A stretch of DNA of 60,993 nt from Pelethousia sp034928145 (GCA_034928145.1 JAYFPE010000003.1:1-60993); one strand, 5' to 3'. Shown: positions 1-9,248, counted from the stretch's first letter. The notes: generated by a model from the sequence alone, not told the origin. Translations and numbers: made by a program.

Positions 1-117
1 TTCTTCTGGCAAATTGGGCTGAAGCGGCTCGAGGCTGGTTATGGTCTTCCTTTCATCTTTTCGGGAAATGAATATCCGCTCTCCATCTGGATATACAAGC
101 CTAAGGAGGCAAAATGA
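1..117 (+). CDS. 3' end of an unknown protein (partial)
   Basis: Frame 1 is open from the window edge and ends in TGA at 115-117, giving the last 38 residues (ending ...IWIYKPKEAK). The aromatic-rich tail matches no family I recognise. It is followed within 40 bases by the same terminator and repeat that follow the DUF4176 gene at 2723, so it is probably the last gene of a neighbouring cassette of the same kind. That link is inference from position. Confidence 0.45.
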   Translation, partial: FFWQIGLKRLEAGYGLPFIFSGNEYPLSIWIYKPKEAK

Positions 118-150
118 AAAAGGCATGCAGATAAATCTTAACCCAACACG

Positions 151-289
151 AACGAAAAGCTATAAGCCCGCTTTTTAGCGGGCTTATAGCTTTCTTGTAT
201 CGTGTTTGATGTAATATTCTCTTGCTTGCGCCGAAAAACCTTGTTTTGTACGGTTTCCCGCGTTTGTCGTTATGAACACCGGCACCACT
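151..289 (+). repeat. Cassette-end repeat, copy A
   Basis: This ~140-bp stretch aligns with 2722-2856. Shared blocks include aacgaaaag, the terminator core with agcgggctta, gtaatattctct, gccgaaaaacc, and cgcgtttgtcgttatgaac. Both copies lie directly after the last gene of a small cassette. A shorter, diverged third copy lies near 9278. Confidence 0.75.
156..193 (+). terminator. Intrinsic terminator after the partial gene
   Basis: A perfect 17-bp stem (156-172 with 177-193) closes a TTTT loop and is followed by tttcttgt. It is the first part of repeat copy A and has a near-identical counterpart at 2733-2765. Confidence 0.85.
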
Positions 290-321
290 GTGAATGACCC
301 TCGAGTGGTCATAACGACAAA
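263..321. repeat. Inverted repeat at the end of repeat copy A
   Basis: TTTGTCGTTATGA (263-275) is exactly complementary to 309-321. An inner ACCACT (284-289) can pair with AGTGGT (304-309). Repeat copies B and C keep only the left arm. Its role is unknown; it could be a hairpin or a recombination scar. Confidence 0.6.
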
Positions 322-417
322 AACAGGTTGGTTTGCGCCAGCCTGTTTTTGCTTTGACCCAAATGACTTATGCCCTTACCTACATATTGCCGCATTTATG
401 CACTTGCTTCTCCTATA

Positions 418-429
418 ATAACCGGTTAT
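418..429. promoter_or_regulatory. 12-bp palindrome, possible operator
   Basis: ATAACCGGTTAT is perfectly self-complementary and lies in an AT-rich non-coding stretch just before a terminator hairpin. Only the symmetry supports a regulator site. The remainder of 322-450 shows no gene I can support. Confidence 0.3.
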
Positions 430-450
430 CCTATCATTATAGAAATATGC

Positions 451-484
451 AAAGCCGCAGAAGTTGCCTTCTGCGGCTTTTGCG
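451..484 (+). terminator. Intrinsic terminator upstream of the toxin-like cassette
   Basis: A 13-bp stem AAAGCCGCAGAAG (451-463) pairs with 468-480 around a TTGC loop, followed by ttgcgtttt. No intact gene ends before it, so it may insulate the cassette or act as an attenuator for the small ORF that begins 20 bases later. Confidence 0.7.
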
Positions 485-504
485 TTTTGAAGGGAGGAAT
501 ACGT

Positions 505-606
505 ATGATGAATTATTCTGAAAGTGGGGCGCCATCCCCTTATAATAGGGCAGCAAAACATCTGTTTTGTTCCAAACAAAAATATAGTAAGATTGGAGGA
601 AGATAA
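505..606 (+). CDS. Possible 33-aa leader or coupled small ORF
   Basis: ATG at 505 is preceded by a strong Shine-Dalgarno AGGGAGG (491-497) at ideal spacing. The frame ends TAA at 604-606, one base before the ATG of the next gene, an arrangement typical of translational coupling. The peptide is basic and polar (begins MMNYSESG, ends SKIGGR), has no membrane segment and matches nothing I know. It could be a real small cassette gene or a leader peptide. The good ribosome site is the main evidence. Confidence 0.4.
   Translation: MMNYSESGAPSPYNRAAKHLFCSKQKYSKIGGR
518..546 (+). promoter_or_regulatory. Candidate sigma-A promoter for the cassette
   Basis: CTGAAA (518-523) and a perfect TATAAT (541-546) are 17 bp apart. 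Transcription from here would start near 553, inside the small ORF, and would give the 608 gene its own short leader carrying GGAGGA at 595-600. Confidence 0.45.
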
Positions 607-607
607 T

Positions 608-1825
608 ATGGAGCAAACCGTATCCGAAACCTATATAAACCGCTGTGAGCGTTGCAATCGAAAATTATCTGACCCGGCTGCGCGTTACGGCTGGCGATGC
701 GCCGAAATCTTAGGCGTCACAAAAAGCCTTAATTATGCCGGAGACGAGACCTATCGCTCCTATATGCAGGCCATAAAAGAAGCGGATGCGTTCCTTAGAG
801 AAAACCATATTGATGCAAGAACAGTAAACCTACCGAAGTTCTATGAAGCATATGCGAAGCAGTACTTGGCAGAAGGAATGAATGATGAAACCCTTCTGCG
901 CTTAACCCGCAAAGATGCGCTCGAAGCGCTTTTGCCCAAAAGAGACAGGCATGGGCGAATTGTTTTTGCACATCCCCAAAGTCCCAATCTTCCGCTGATA
1001 CTGGATGCGAGAGACCAAATTGATTATCAAAACGGCAGGTTTGCAACGACCGCGTTTACAGATAACCTGTATGATTCGCATATTTATCTTTTGCAGAAGA
1101 AGCTCAATGAGCAAGGCGCTACCGATAAGTTTGGAAATAGGCTTAAAGAGGACGGTGTATTTGGTCCGAAAACACAGTGGGCAATTGATGTGGGCCAGAG
1201 ATGGGGTGATGTTGGAAAAGGCGTTGTTTCAAACCTGAAATATACGCAATACGGACTATATCATGTTGGTGGAGATACTGTCTTTGGTATCATCGACAGA
1301 ACCTTGGGGAGAGTTAAAAATGGAAAACCAGTGGGTGTGCCTATCATCAGGATTGATGGAACAGATGACGTAGCGCCGCATATCAATTTTAATTATGGAT
1401 TGTACCCCAACTTAGAGCCGCGTAACCATACACCAATCTCCAACGGGGTTTTTAAATTGGCGAAATCAGGCAATAAAATCACCCGCATAGCCAAAACAGG
1501 AGGAAAAGCCCTTGCGGTAGCAGGCGTGGTGCTGGACGCATATGAGCTTGGCAGCACCATCTACGTTGATCTGAATGATGAAGATAAAAAGCTGGGCAAG
1601 AAAACGCTCAAAACATCAGTTGGAATTGGTGGAAGTTGGGTCGGTGGCCTTGCCGGCGCAAAGCTGGGGGCAATGGGCGGCTCTGCAATCGGAACATTTT
1701 TTTGCCCAGGCTTGGGTACCGCCATTGGAGGCATTATCGGCGGGGTTGGCGGCGGGATAACAGGGGCGCTTGGGGCCAGAGCATTGGGCGAACACATTGT
1801 AGATAAAACATATAAGGGGGAATAA
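608..1825 (+). CDS. Toxin-like protein: zinc finger, PG-binding-like motif, Gly-zipper C-terminus
   Basis: The protein has 405 residues; the ATG at 608 follows GGAGGA. An earlier in-frame ATG at 524 lacks a ribosome site. Near the N-terminus two paired cysteines (CERC) and a later RC form a small zinc-finger-like knuckle. Around residues 165-195, LQKKLNEQG... and EDGVFGPKTQWAI resemble a peptidoglycan-binding type 1 repeat. The last ~75 residues are a glycine zipper (GGSAIGTFF, GLGTAIGGIIGGVGGG), often seen in membrane-inserting toxins and some secretion effectors. There is no signal peptide. The neighbouring DUF4176 gene belongs to a family often found at type VII secretion effector loci, so an antibacterial effector is plausible. 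That role is inference; no catalytic motif is visible. Confidence 0.65.
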   Translation: MEQTVSETYINRCERCNRKLSDPAARYGWRCAEILGVTKSLNYAGDETYRSYMQAIKEADAFLRENHIDARTVNLPKFYEAYAKQYLAEGMNDETLLRLTRKDALEALLPKRDRHGRIVFAHPQSPNLPLILDARDQIDYQNGRFATTAFTDNLYDSHIYLLQKKLNEQGATDKFGNRLKEDGVFGPKTQWAIDVGQRWGDVGKGVVSNLKYTQYGLYHVGGDTVFGIIDRTLGRVKNGKPVGVPIIRIDGTDDVAPHINFNYGLYPNLEPRNHTPISNGVFKLAKSGNKITRIAKTGGKALAVAGVVLDAYELGSTIYVDLNDEDKKLGKKTLKTSVGIGGSWVGGLAGAKLGAMGGSAIGTFFCPGLGTAIGGIIGGVGGGITGALGARALGEHIVDKTYKGE

Positions 1826-1830
1826 ATGTA

Positions 1831-2475
1831 ATGAAACCGCCAAAGCTGGACGAAAGCAAGTTGACATTAGAATTTTCAAAAAGCCGCCTTAATATCCCTG
1901 GAGCCACAGGGTTTATTCTAACCGGCGGCTATGCGGACTATGACCTGGATGACGCATTTCATATAGATTTACTCACGTCCTTGTTGCAAGGCTGCCGGTT
2001 GTTTCTGACCTATGAGACCCATGTTCAAACACTGCCGCGAAAACGGCGGTTTTTCAAGGACATTCCCCTGACCTATTATCCGCATGAATTCCAGGAGAGT
2101 GTAAAGGCCTATATTGTGGAAAACAAGCCGGATTGGCAGTGGGTCGAAAAGATTGTTCCAAGAACATGGGATGGAAAAACATATCCAAACATCGTATTGT
2201 TTGTGTATTCGGAAACGCCTGACCCCACGCTCATCAAACTGAATGCCGAACGCGAGCCTGAATCTTGGTTCCGTGGTTATACAAAAGGCCAGAATATCGG
2301 CGGGTTCGAAGAGATTCCCCGAATTTTCCAGCACCGCGACCCTACTGCGGCAATCACCATCTGTAACGCCTCTGAAATCTTTATTGTAGAAGAGCACTAT
2401 CCCGTTGCGCAGTTGATTGAACGGATACAGGCTGTAGCGGATAAGCACAACAAAGTATTGGAGGTAGACCTATGA
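1831..2475 (+). CDS. Unknown cassette protein, possible immunity partner
   Basis: This 214-aa soluble protein has no signal peptide or membrane segment. It starts five bases after the toxin-like gene, with a GGGGGAATAA-type ribosome site, and its TGA overlaps the next ATG (ATGA). I do not recognise the family. The middle is rich in aromatic residues (RTWDGKTYPNIVLFVYS) and the C-terminal helix is charged. A tightly coupled gene directly after an effector is often its immunity protein or an adaptor, so either is possible; nothing in the sequence separates them. Confidence 0.6.
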   Translation: MKPPKLDESKLTLEFSKSRLNIPGATGFILTGGYADYDLDDAFHIDLLTSLLQGCRLFLTYETHVQTLPRKRRFFKDIPLTYYPHEFQESVKAYIVENKPDWQWVEKIVPRTWDGKTYPNIVLFVYSETPDPTLIKLNAEREPESWFRGYTKGQNIGGFEEIPRIFQHRDPTAAITICNASEIFIVEEHYPVAQLIERIQAVADKHNKVLEVDL

Positions 2476-2723
2476 AATATTATCCCATCGGAACCGTAGT
2501 AACCCTAAAGGGCGGTGACCGCCCGATTATGATATATGGCAGAAAGCAAATTCAGGCAGGCCCGGCTATCGAATGGGACTATGTCGCCTGCCTGTATCCG
2601 GAAGGAAACTTAGGTGATGAATACACTGTCTTTTTTCAGCATGAGGAGGTTGGCAAGGTAAATCATATGGGTCTGCACTCTGCCGCAGAGGGCCGCATGC
2701 AACAAATTTTAAACCAATATTAA
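2472..2723 (+). CDS. DUF4176 family protein
   Basis: This 83-aa protein matches the DUF4176 pattern: an N-terminal PIGTVVTLKGGDRPIMIYGR, then WDYVACLYPEGNLG and a late FFQHEEV. Members are ~90-residue soluble proteins frequently encoded beside LXG/WXG-type effectors of Bacillota; their molecular role is not settled. The gene overlaps the previous stop codon (ATGA), so it is co-translated, and ends at the terminator of repeat copy B. It is the main reason for reading the cassette as type VII-secretion-related; no secretion core genes are in the window. Confidence 0.8.
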   Translation: MKYYPIGTVVTLKGGDRPIMIYGRKQIQAGPAIEWDYVACLYPEGNLGDEYTVFFQHEEVGKVNHMGLHSAAEGRMQQILNQY

Positions 2724-2856
2724 CGAAAAGGCTGTAAGCCCGCTTTTTAGCGGGCTTACAAGTATGGTTTTTAATGTAATATTCTCTCGTTTGTGCCGAA
2801 AAACCATATTTTATGCAGGTCTCCGCGTTTGTCGTTATGAACATTCGCACCATGCA
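2722..2856 (+). repeat. Cassette-end repeat, copy B
   Basis: This copy matches 151-289 over its whole length, starting in the stop codon of the DUF4176 gene. It shares gttatgaacattcgcaccat with copy C near 9278. The two full copies bracket the toxin-like cassette as direct repeats ~2.57 kb apart. Confidence 0.75.
2733..2765 (+). terminator. Intrinsic terminator of the DUF4176 cassette
   Basis: TGTAAGCCCGCT (2733-2744) pairs with 2749-2760 around TTTT. The core is the same as in the terminator at 156-193. Confidence 0.8.
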
Positions 2857-2861
2857 AAAGT

Positions 2862-2896
2862 GGCTAAGATTAAACATCTTGGCCGTTTTTTATTTT
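2862..2896 (+). terminator. Second intrinsic terminator
   Basis: GGCTAAGAT (2862-2870) pairs with ATCTTGGCC (2876-2884, one G-T pair) and is followed by gttttttatttt. It lies just after repeat copy B and may be a back-up stop for the cassette. Confidence 0.7.
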
Positions 2897-3334
2897 AGAA
2901 TACCCACAAAAGTACCTCCTGTGTTTTGCGCGCCAAAAGTATAAAGAAAGTCAGCCATACATAACAGAGCGGTTTGTAAAAGATGATACATGTTCACAGC
3001 ATAGAAAAAAGATGGGGCCTTTCATGGCGGAAAGTCTGATGTTCGCCGACATAAAGCCAGCAGGCTTATCCTGGCGGAAGATGACATTGCCCGGTTCAAT
3101 GGGTTGTTTATGATTGCTTGCTCATGATGCGTAAAGATATTTTCTTCAAGCGGCATGTTCAGCTTTTTGTTGCTGGCTGAAGATCTCTTTTTCGGCCCGC
3201 TTTTTGTGATCTACGCAACAATGGCCGCATGGACTGGGTTCAGCCGATCTCACCGCGCACCCATGAATGCCATGCCGTATCGAGAGGGCAGCATGATTCC
3301 CAGCGGAATGTAAACAATTACCTCGCCTTGTGAA
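2897..3334. other. Non-coding stretch, possibly decayed coding DNA
   Basis: About 440 bases with no intact reading frame of useful length on either strand. On the minus strand short open pieces such as EVIVYIPLG and LEENIFTHHEQAI read like eroded protein but are broken by stops, and I cannot name a family. Confidence 0.4.
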
Positions 3335-3363
3335 TTGACAAAATAAAATACGGTTGCTACAAT
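3335..3363 (+). promoter_or_regulatory. Sigma-A promoter of the opp operon
   Basis: A perfect TTGACA (3335-3340) is followed after exactly 17 bp by TACAAT (358-363 of the 3 kb block, i.e. 3358-3363). It is the only strong promoter upstream of oppB, ~105 bases before the start codon. Confidence 0.85.
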
Positions 3364-3365
3364 GG

Positions 3366-3387
3366 ATTGTATGTAGCTATATACAAT
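3366..3387. promoter_or_regulatory. Palindromic operator at the opp promoter
   Basis: ATTGTAT (3366-3372) and ATACAAT (3381-3387) are the arms of a 22-bp near-perfect palindrome with TAGCTA at the centre and one mismatched pair. It lies across the expected transcription start, three bases after the -10 box, so a bound dimer should block initiation. The regulator is not identifiable; none is encoded next to the operon. Confidence 0.65.
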
Positions 3388-3468
3388 ATGCTGGTCGCAT
3401 AGATGAACCGGCTGTTTGCTTGCATGTGATGTTCATGCTTTTTTTAATAAACAAGGGAGTCATGCTGA

Positions 3469-4386
3469 ATGGGTAAATATATCCTCAAGCGGGTGTTTCT
3501 GGCAGTGCTAACCATCCTTCTGGTGGCGACCATTACGTTTTTCCTGATGAATCTGGTGCCGGGCGGCCCGTTCATCGCGGAAAAATCCATCAGCGAGCAG
3601 GCGCAGGCCGCACTAAAGGCAAAGTACGGGTTAGATAAGCCCCTCATCGTGCAGTACAAAAACTACATGGTTAATGCGGCGCAAGGTGATTTTGGTCTCA
3701 GCCTGAAGCAGCGTGGCCGCACCGTCATGGATATCATCTCCGAAAAGTTCCCCGTTTCCGCCAAGCTGGGCGGCATCGCGGTGCTGACGGCGCTGTCACT
3801 GGGGATTCCTTTGGGCAGCATTGCTGCGCTCAACCGCGGCAAATGGCTGGATCAGCTCATCATTATTATCGCGACCTGCGGCATAGCGTTCCCCAGCTTT
3901 GTAATATGCACGGTAGGCATGTATGTTTTCGGGGTACGCCTCAAGTTGCTGCCTATCATTGGGCTTACATCATCGTTGCATTATGTTTTGCCTGTCATCG
4001 CGCTCGCTTTTTATCCCATGGCTTATATCACGCGGCTGATGCGCGCCTCTATGCTTGACGTTATCGGCCAGGACTATATGCGCACCGCGCGTGCAAAGGG
4101 CCTCTCCCAGTTCGTAACACTTTTTAAGCACGCGCTGCGCAACGCCATATTGCCCATCGTCACCTATCTCGGCCCTATGCTTGCATATACGCTCACAGGG
4201 AGTTTCGTGGTGGAAAAAATATTTGTCATCCCGGGCCTCGGCGGGCAGTTTGTAGGTTCCATACTCAACCGTGACTACACTGTTATTATGGGAACCACCA
4301 TTTTTCTGGCCGCGCTGATCATTATCCTCAACGTGTTGGTGGATATCGCCTACAAGCTGATTGATCCGCGCATTCAGTTGAAATGA
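3469..4386 (+). CDS. oppB: Oligopeptide ABC transporter permease OppB
   Basis: This 305-aa inner-membrane permease of the dipeptide/oligopeptide family starts with the usual MGKYILKRVFLAVLTI helix and LVPGGPF motif, has six membrane segments, and carries the EAA-type loop (DYMRTARAKGLSQF...KHALRNAILPIVTYLG) that docks on the ATPases. The ATG at 3469 follows AAGGGAG. First gene of a five-gene operon with all parts of an Opp importer. Peptide import is well supported by family; the exact substrate (oligopeptide, dipeptide or nickel) is not. Confidence 0.92.
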   Translation: MGKYILKRVFLAVLTILLVATITFFLMNLVPGGPFIAEKSISEQAQAALKAKYGLDKPLIVQYKNYMVNAAQGDFGLSLKQRGRTVMDIISEKFPVSAKLGGIAVLTALSLGIPLGSIAALNRGKWLDQLIIIIATCGIAFPSFVICTVGMYVFGVRLKLLPIIGLTSSLHYVLPVIALAFYPMAYITRLMRASMLDVIGQDYMRTARAKGLSQFVTLFKHALRNAILPIVTYLGPMLAYTLTGSFVVEKIFVIPGLGGQFVGSILNRDYTVIMGTTIFLAALIIILNVLVDIAYKLIDPRIQLK

Positions 4387-4399
4387 GGAGGGGATGAAT

Positions 4400-5443
4400 A
4401 TGAGTGCGAAAAACCCGTTTAGCTTCCAATTAGATGCGGATAGCTTTTTGCCTGCCACTGACGCGGAGCGCCAGGGCTTGGTGTTGTTGCGCCCAAGCGT
4501 CAGCTTCTGGAAGGACGCGATGCGCCGCCTGTTTAAAAACCCGGTTGCCGTGGTCAGCTTAACGGTGGTGTTGATTATCGCTTTCTTTTCCTTCATCATG
4601 CCAAGCTTTTATCCTTACAAATACGAGCAGCAATCCAAGGGCTCGGAATATCTTACGCCCATGACCTATTCCGAAGCGGAGCAGGCGCGTATAGACGCGG
4701 GCGAAACCATATTCCCGCATATCCTGGGGACCGACGGCCTGGGGCGCGATTATGCCGTGCGCGTGATGGTGGGCAGCCGTATCTCGCTGCTGGTCGGTAT
4801 ACTCGCATCCGCCATCATATTGCTGATCGGCTCCTTCTACGGCGCGATCGCGGGCTATTTCGGCGGATGGGTAGATCTTGTGATGATGCGCATTGTGGAT
4901 ATCATCTACACCGTGCCCGATATCCTGATGATCGTGCTCATATCTTTTGCCATCAAGCAGCCCATGGAGGCGCTTGCCCAGAAGCCGGGCTTTGAATGGA
5001 TACAGGTGCTGGGCGCGAACTTCATCAGCATATTCATCGTGTTTGCGCTGCTGTATTGGGTCGGCATGGCGCGCATCGTGCGCGGGCAGGTGCTAACGCT
5101 CAAGCAATTTGAGTTTGTCACGGCCGCCAAGGCGCTGGGCGCCTCCCCCGGCCGCATCATCCGCAAGCATCTTTTGACCAACTGCATCGGCACGTTGATC
5201 GTTACTACTACGCTGCAGATCCCCTCCTCCATATTTACGGAGAGCTTTCTGAGCTTTCTTGGCTTGGGCGTGGCCATCCCCCTGCCCTCGCTGGGTTCCC
5301 TTGCGAGCGACGCGCTCAACGGCCTTTCGAGTTATCCCTACATGCTGCTTTCGCCCGCGCTGCTCATCAGCCTGATTATCCTTAGCTTCAATCTGCTGGG
5401 CGACGGTTTGCGAGACGCATTCGATCCCAAGCTCAAATCATAA
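4400..5443 (+). CDS. oppC: Oligopeptide ABC transporter permease OppC
   Basis: OppC-type permease (~347 aa) with the long N-terminal cytoplasmic segment of the family, a first membrane helix (VVLIIAFFSFIMPSFYPY), the HILGTDGLGRDYAVRVMVGSR signature and an EAA loop (FVTAAKALGASPGRIIRKHLL). I prefer the ATG at 4400: AGGAGGGG ends at 4393 and leaves only zero spacing for the ATG at 4394. It lies 8-14 bases after the oppB stop and pairs with OppB to form the channel. An insert between residues ~195 and 215 (PMEALAQKPGFEW) lengthens one loop slightly. Confidence 0.92.
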   Translation: MSAKNPFSFQLDADSFLPATDAERQGLVLLRPSVSFWKDAMRRLFKNPVAVVSLTVVLIIAFFSFIMPSFYPYKYEQQSKGSEYLTPMTYSEAEQARIDAGETIFPHILGTDGLGRDYAVRVMVGSRISLLVGILASAIILLIGSFYGAIAGYFGGWVDLVMMRIVDIIYTVPDILMIVLISFAIKQPMEALAQKPGFEWIQVLGANFISIFIVFALLYWVGMARIVRGQVLTLKQFEFVTAAKALGASPGRIIRKHLLTNCIGTLIVTTTLQIPSSIFTESFLSFLGLGVAIPLPSLGSLASDALNGLSSYPYMLLSPALLISLIILSFNLLGDGLRDAFDPKLKS

Positions 5444-5458
5444 GAAGGAGGAAGAGCA

Positions 5459-6462
<1,004 letters not shown>

Positions 6463-6463
<1 letters not shown>

Positions 6464-7440
6464 TGGATAGCAAAAGATTGATCGAGGCTCAAAACCTCAA
6501 GCAATATTTCTCCGTCAAGGACAGGATATTTGGGGAGAATCAGGTTGTTAAGGCCGTAGACGATATATCCTTTTACATCGATAAAGGCGAAACGTTAGGG
6601 CTGGTAGGCGAATCAGGGTGCGGAAAAACAACGGCTGGCCGCTCGCTGCTGCGCCTTTACGAACCCACGGCGGGCAAAATTTTTTACGAGGGTAAGGATA
6701 TCACGCATGTCAACATGCTTCCCTACCGCCGCAAAATGCAGATCGTATTTCAGGACCCTTATGCAAGCCTAAATCCGCGCATGACGGTTGGGGATATCGT
6801 AGGAGAAGCGATCGATATCCATCACCTGGCCGCCAACTCGAAGGAACGGCGGGAGCGCATTGTGGAACTTCTCGCGCTTGTGGGGCTCAATTCCGAGCAT
6901 GCCAACCGTTATCCCCATGAGTTTTCGGGCGGTCAGCGCCAACGCGTTGGCATCGCGCGCGCCCTGGCGGTAGATCCGGAGTTCATTGTTTGCGACGAGC
7001 CGGTCTCCGCGCTGGATGTATCCATTCAAGCGCAGGTTATCAACATGTTTGAGGAGCTTCAGGAGCGCATAGGGCTAACCTATTTGTTTATCGCCCACAA
7101 TCTAAGCGTGGTCAAACATATTTCAAAGCGTATCGGCGTGATGTATCTGGGCAAGCTGGTCGAGCTTGCCGAAAGCTACGAGCTTACGTTCCACAGCGCG
7201 CATCCTTATACGCGCAGCCTGATCTCCGCCATCCCGATCGCCGATCCCGAGGAATCGCGCGCCCGGAACCGCATTGTGCTCCAAGGCGATGTGCCCAGCC
7301 CCCTCAACCCGCCCTCAGGCTGCCGCTTCCGCACGCGCTGCCCCTATGCGGATGAGGTTTGCGCCGCAGAGGAGCCCCTTATGCGGGAGATCCGCACCGG
7401 CCATTTTGCCGCCTGCCATCATTTGGACAGGGTGAAATGA
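6463..7440 (+). CDS. oppF: Oligopeptide ABC transporter ATPase OppF
   Basis: This 325-aa partner ATPase has Walker A GESGCGKTT, signature FSGGQRQRVGIARAL, Walker B FIVCDEPVSALD and the OppF-type C-terminal cysteine motif GCRFRTRCPYADEVC. The ATG shares one base with the oppD stop. It is followed by a 76-base gap and then the binding protein. Full length for the family with intact motifs, so an active ATPase is expected. Confidence 0.93.
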
Positions 7441-7516
7441 CGCAAGGCGCCCAATTTGCAGCCAACTTACCGCTTTCAGCGATAAGAGGTAAAACCATAA
7501 AACAAGGAGGAAAAGT

Positions 7517-9184
7517 ATGATGAAGAGAAGACTCGCATTTCTACTGGCTATCGCTATGCTCCTATCCCTGGCGCTGACCGCTTGCGGCGGCACCCCAACC
7601 GCTCCCGCCCAGCCGGCTCAACCCGGCAGCCCCGACACCCCGGCCACGCCCGCCGAGCCCAAGCAGCTGACCGCGTGCATCGGCCCCAATCCTGAGACGA
7701 TCGACCCCGCGCTCAACACCTCTGTGGATGGCGCGAACATGATCCTCTTTGCCTTTGATTGCCTGCTGGGTATTGACAAGGACAATAAAGTCATCCCCGG
7801 CGCCGCCGAATCCTTTGAGATGAGCGCGGACGGCCTGACCTACACCTTCCATCTACGCGAGGGTCTCAAGTGGTCGGACGGGTCTCCCCTGACCGCCGAG
7901 GATTTCGTTTACAGCTGGAAGCGCGTTGCCGATCCCGCTACCGCGGCTCCCTATGGTGAAACCGTTCTGGGCATGGTAAAGGGCTATGAAGAAGCGGCCG
8001 CCGGAAATGTGGATGCGCTCGCCGTATCCGCGCCCGATGCGAACACGTTCGTGGTCGAACTTTCCCGCATGTGCCCCTACTTTGACAAGCTGGCCGCCTT
8101 CCAGGTGCTCGCCCCTGTGCAAAAGGCCACCGTCGAGGCTAACGGAGATGCTTGGGCCATTAACCCCGAGACCTATATCAGCAACGGCCCCTTCCATGTT
8201 ACCGAATGGGTAACCGGCTCCCACATCACCTTCACCAAGAACGAGAACTACTGGGATGCCGCCTCCATCAAGCTGGATTCCATTAAGCTGCTGCTCATCG
8301 AAGACCCCAACGCCTCCCTCAACGCTTATCAGACCGGCGAAGCTATGATGATTAAGACCTTCCCGGCCGCCGAGATCCCCAGGCTCTCGCAGGGTGAGGA
8401 TTACGTTCTTGGCAGCATGCTGGGCACCTACTACGTTTGCCTCAATGACCAATTGCCCCAGTTCTCCGATCCCCGCGTGCGCACGGCCCTCTCCCTCGCG
8501 ATCGACCGCAAGTATATCGCGGAAACCATCATGAGCAATTCCATGATTCCGGCCACCGGCTTTGTCGGCACAGGCGTTGCGGATTGGGACGGCAGCGACT
8601 TCGCCGCTAACGCCAATGGCGGCAAGCCCTACATCGATCCCAATACCTTTGACGCCAACCTCGCCCGCGCCAAGGAACTCATGGCCGAGGCCGGCTATCC
8701 CGAAGGCCAGGGCTTCCCGACCGTACATTACGCCATCAACGAAGCGAGCTTCCATAAGCCGGTCGCCGAGTATGTGCAGCAGGCTTGGAAGGAAATCGGC
8801 GTGACCGCTGTTGTGGATGTTGTGGAGTGGTCGAGCTTCCTGCCCATGCGCCGCGCCGGTGATTATGAGATCAGCCGCAACGGCTGGCTGCTGGATTACA
8901 ACGATCCTTCCAATATATTGGAGCTCGGGTACAGCACCAACGGCAATAACGACGCCAAATACAACAACCCGAAATTCGACGAGATGATGGATAAGGCCGC
9001 GCACGAAACGGATCCTAAGACCCGCTTTGACTACCTGCACCAGGCGGAGGATGTGCTCATGGCCGACATGGGCGTTATCCCGGTTGCCTTCTATGGCCAG
9101 CCCTATCTGCAGCAGCTGAACATCACCGGCTCGTGGTATTCCGCGTCCGGATACTGGTACTTCCAGTATGCGGACATCCAATAA
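7517..9184 (+). CDS. oppA: Oligopeptide-binding lipoprotein OppA
   Basis: This 555-aa extracytoplasmic binding protein has a lipoprotein signal peptide (MMKRRLAFLL..., lipobox LTAC, acylated Cys23), then an Ala/Pro/Thr-rich tether and an SBP_bac_5 fold (GLTYTFHLREGLKWSDGSPLTAEDFVYSWKR-type core, kept here only as a motif reference: LREGLKWSDG and AEDFVYSWKR). It captures peptides for OppBCDF. AAGGAGG lies 8 bases before the start. It is last in the operon, closed by a strong terminator. Confidence 0.92.
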   Translation: MMKRRLAFLLAIAMLLSLALTACGGTPTAPAQPAQPGSPDTPATPAEPKQLTACIGPNPETIDPALNTSVDGANMILFAFDCLLGIDKDNKVIPGAAESFEMSADGLTYTFHLREGLKWSDGSPLTAEDFVYSWKRVADPATAAPYGETVLGMVKGYEEAAAGNVDALAVSAPDANTFVVELSRMCPYFDKLAAFQVLAPVQKATVEANGDAWAINPETYISNGPFHVTEWVTGSHITFTKNENYWDAASIKLDSIKLLLIEDPNASLNAYQTGEAMMIKTFPAAEIPRLSQGEDYVLGSMLGTYYVCLNDQLPQFSDPRVRTALSLAIDRKYIAETIMSNSMIPATGFVGTGVADWDGSDFAANANGGKPYIDPNTFDANLARAKELMAEAGYPEGQGFPTVHYAINEASFHKPVAEYVQQAWKEIGVTAVVDVVEWSSFLPMRRAGDYEISRNGWLLDYNDPSNILELGYSTNGNNDAKYNNPKFDEMMDKAAHETDPKTRFDYLHQAEDVLMADMGVIPVAFYGQPYLQQLNITGSWYSASGYWYFQYADIQ

Positions 9185-9215
9185 CCCATATCCTATAGTA
9201 AACGCAACCATGCTG

Positions 9216-9248
9216 CCGGGGCCTCCATCTGGAGGCCCCGGTATTTTA
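9216..9248 (+). terminator. Terminator of the opp operon
   Basis: CCGGGGCCTCC (9216-9226) pairs with 9231-9241 around ATCT and is followed by tattttat. Confidence 0.9.

Noticed and set aside
505..2723. Complete type VII secretion system
   Set aside because: Only DUF4176 points to it; no EssC/EccC ATPase, WXG100 protein or YukD-type gene is in the window.
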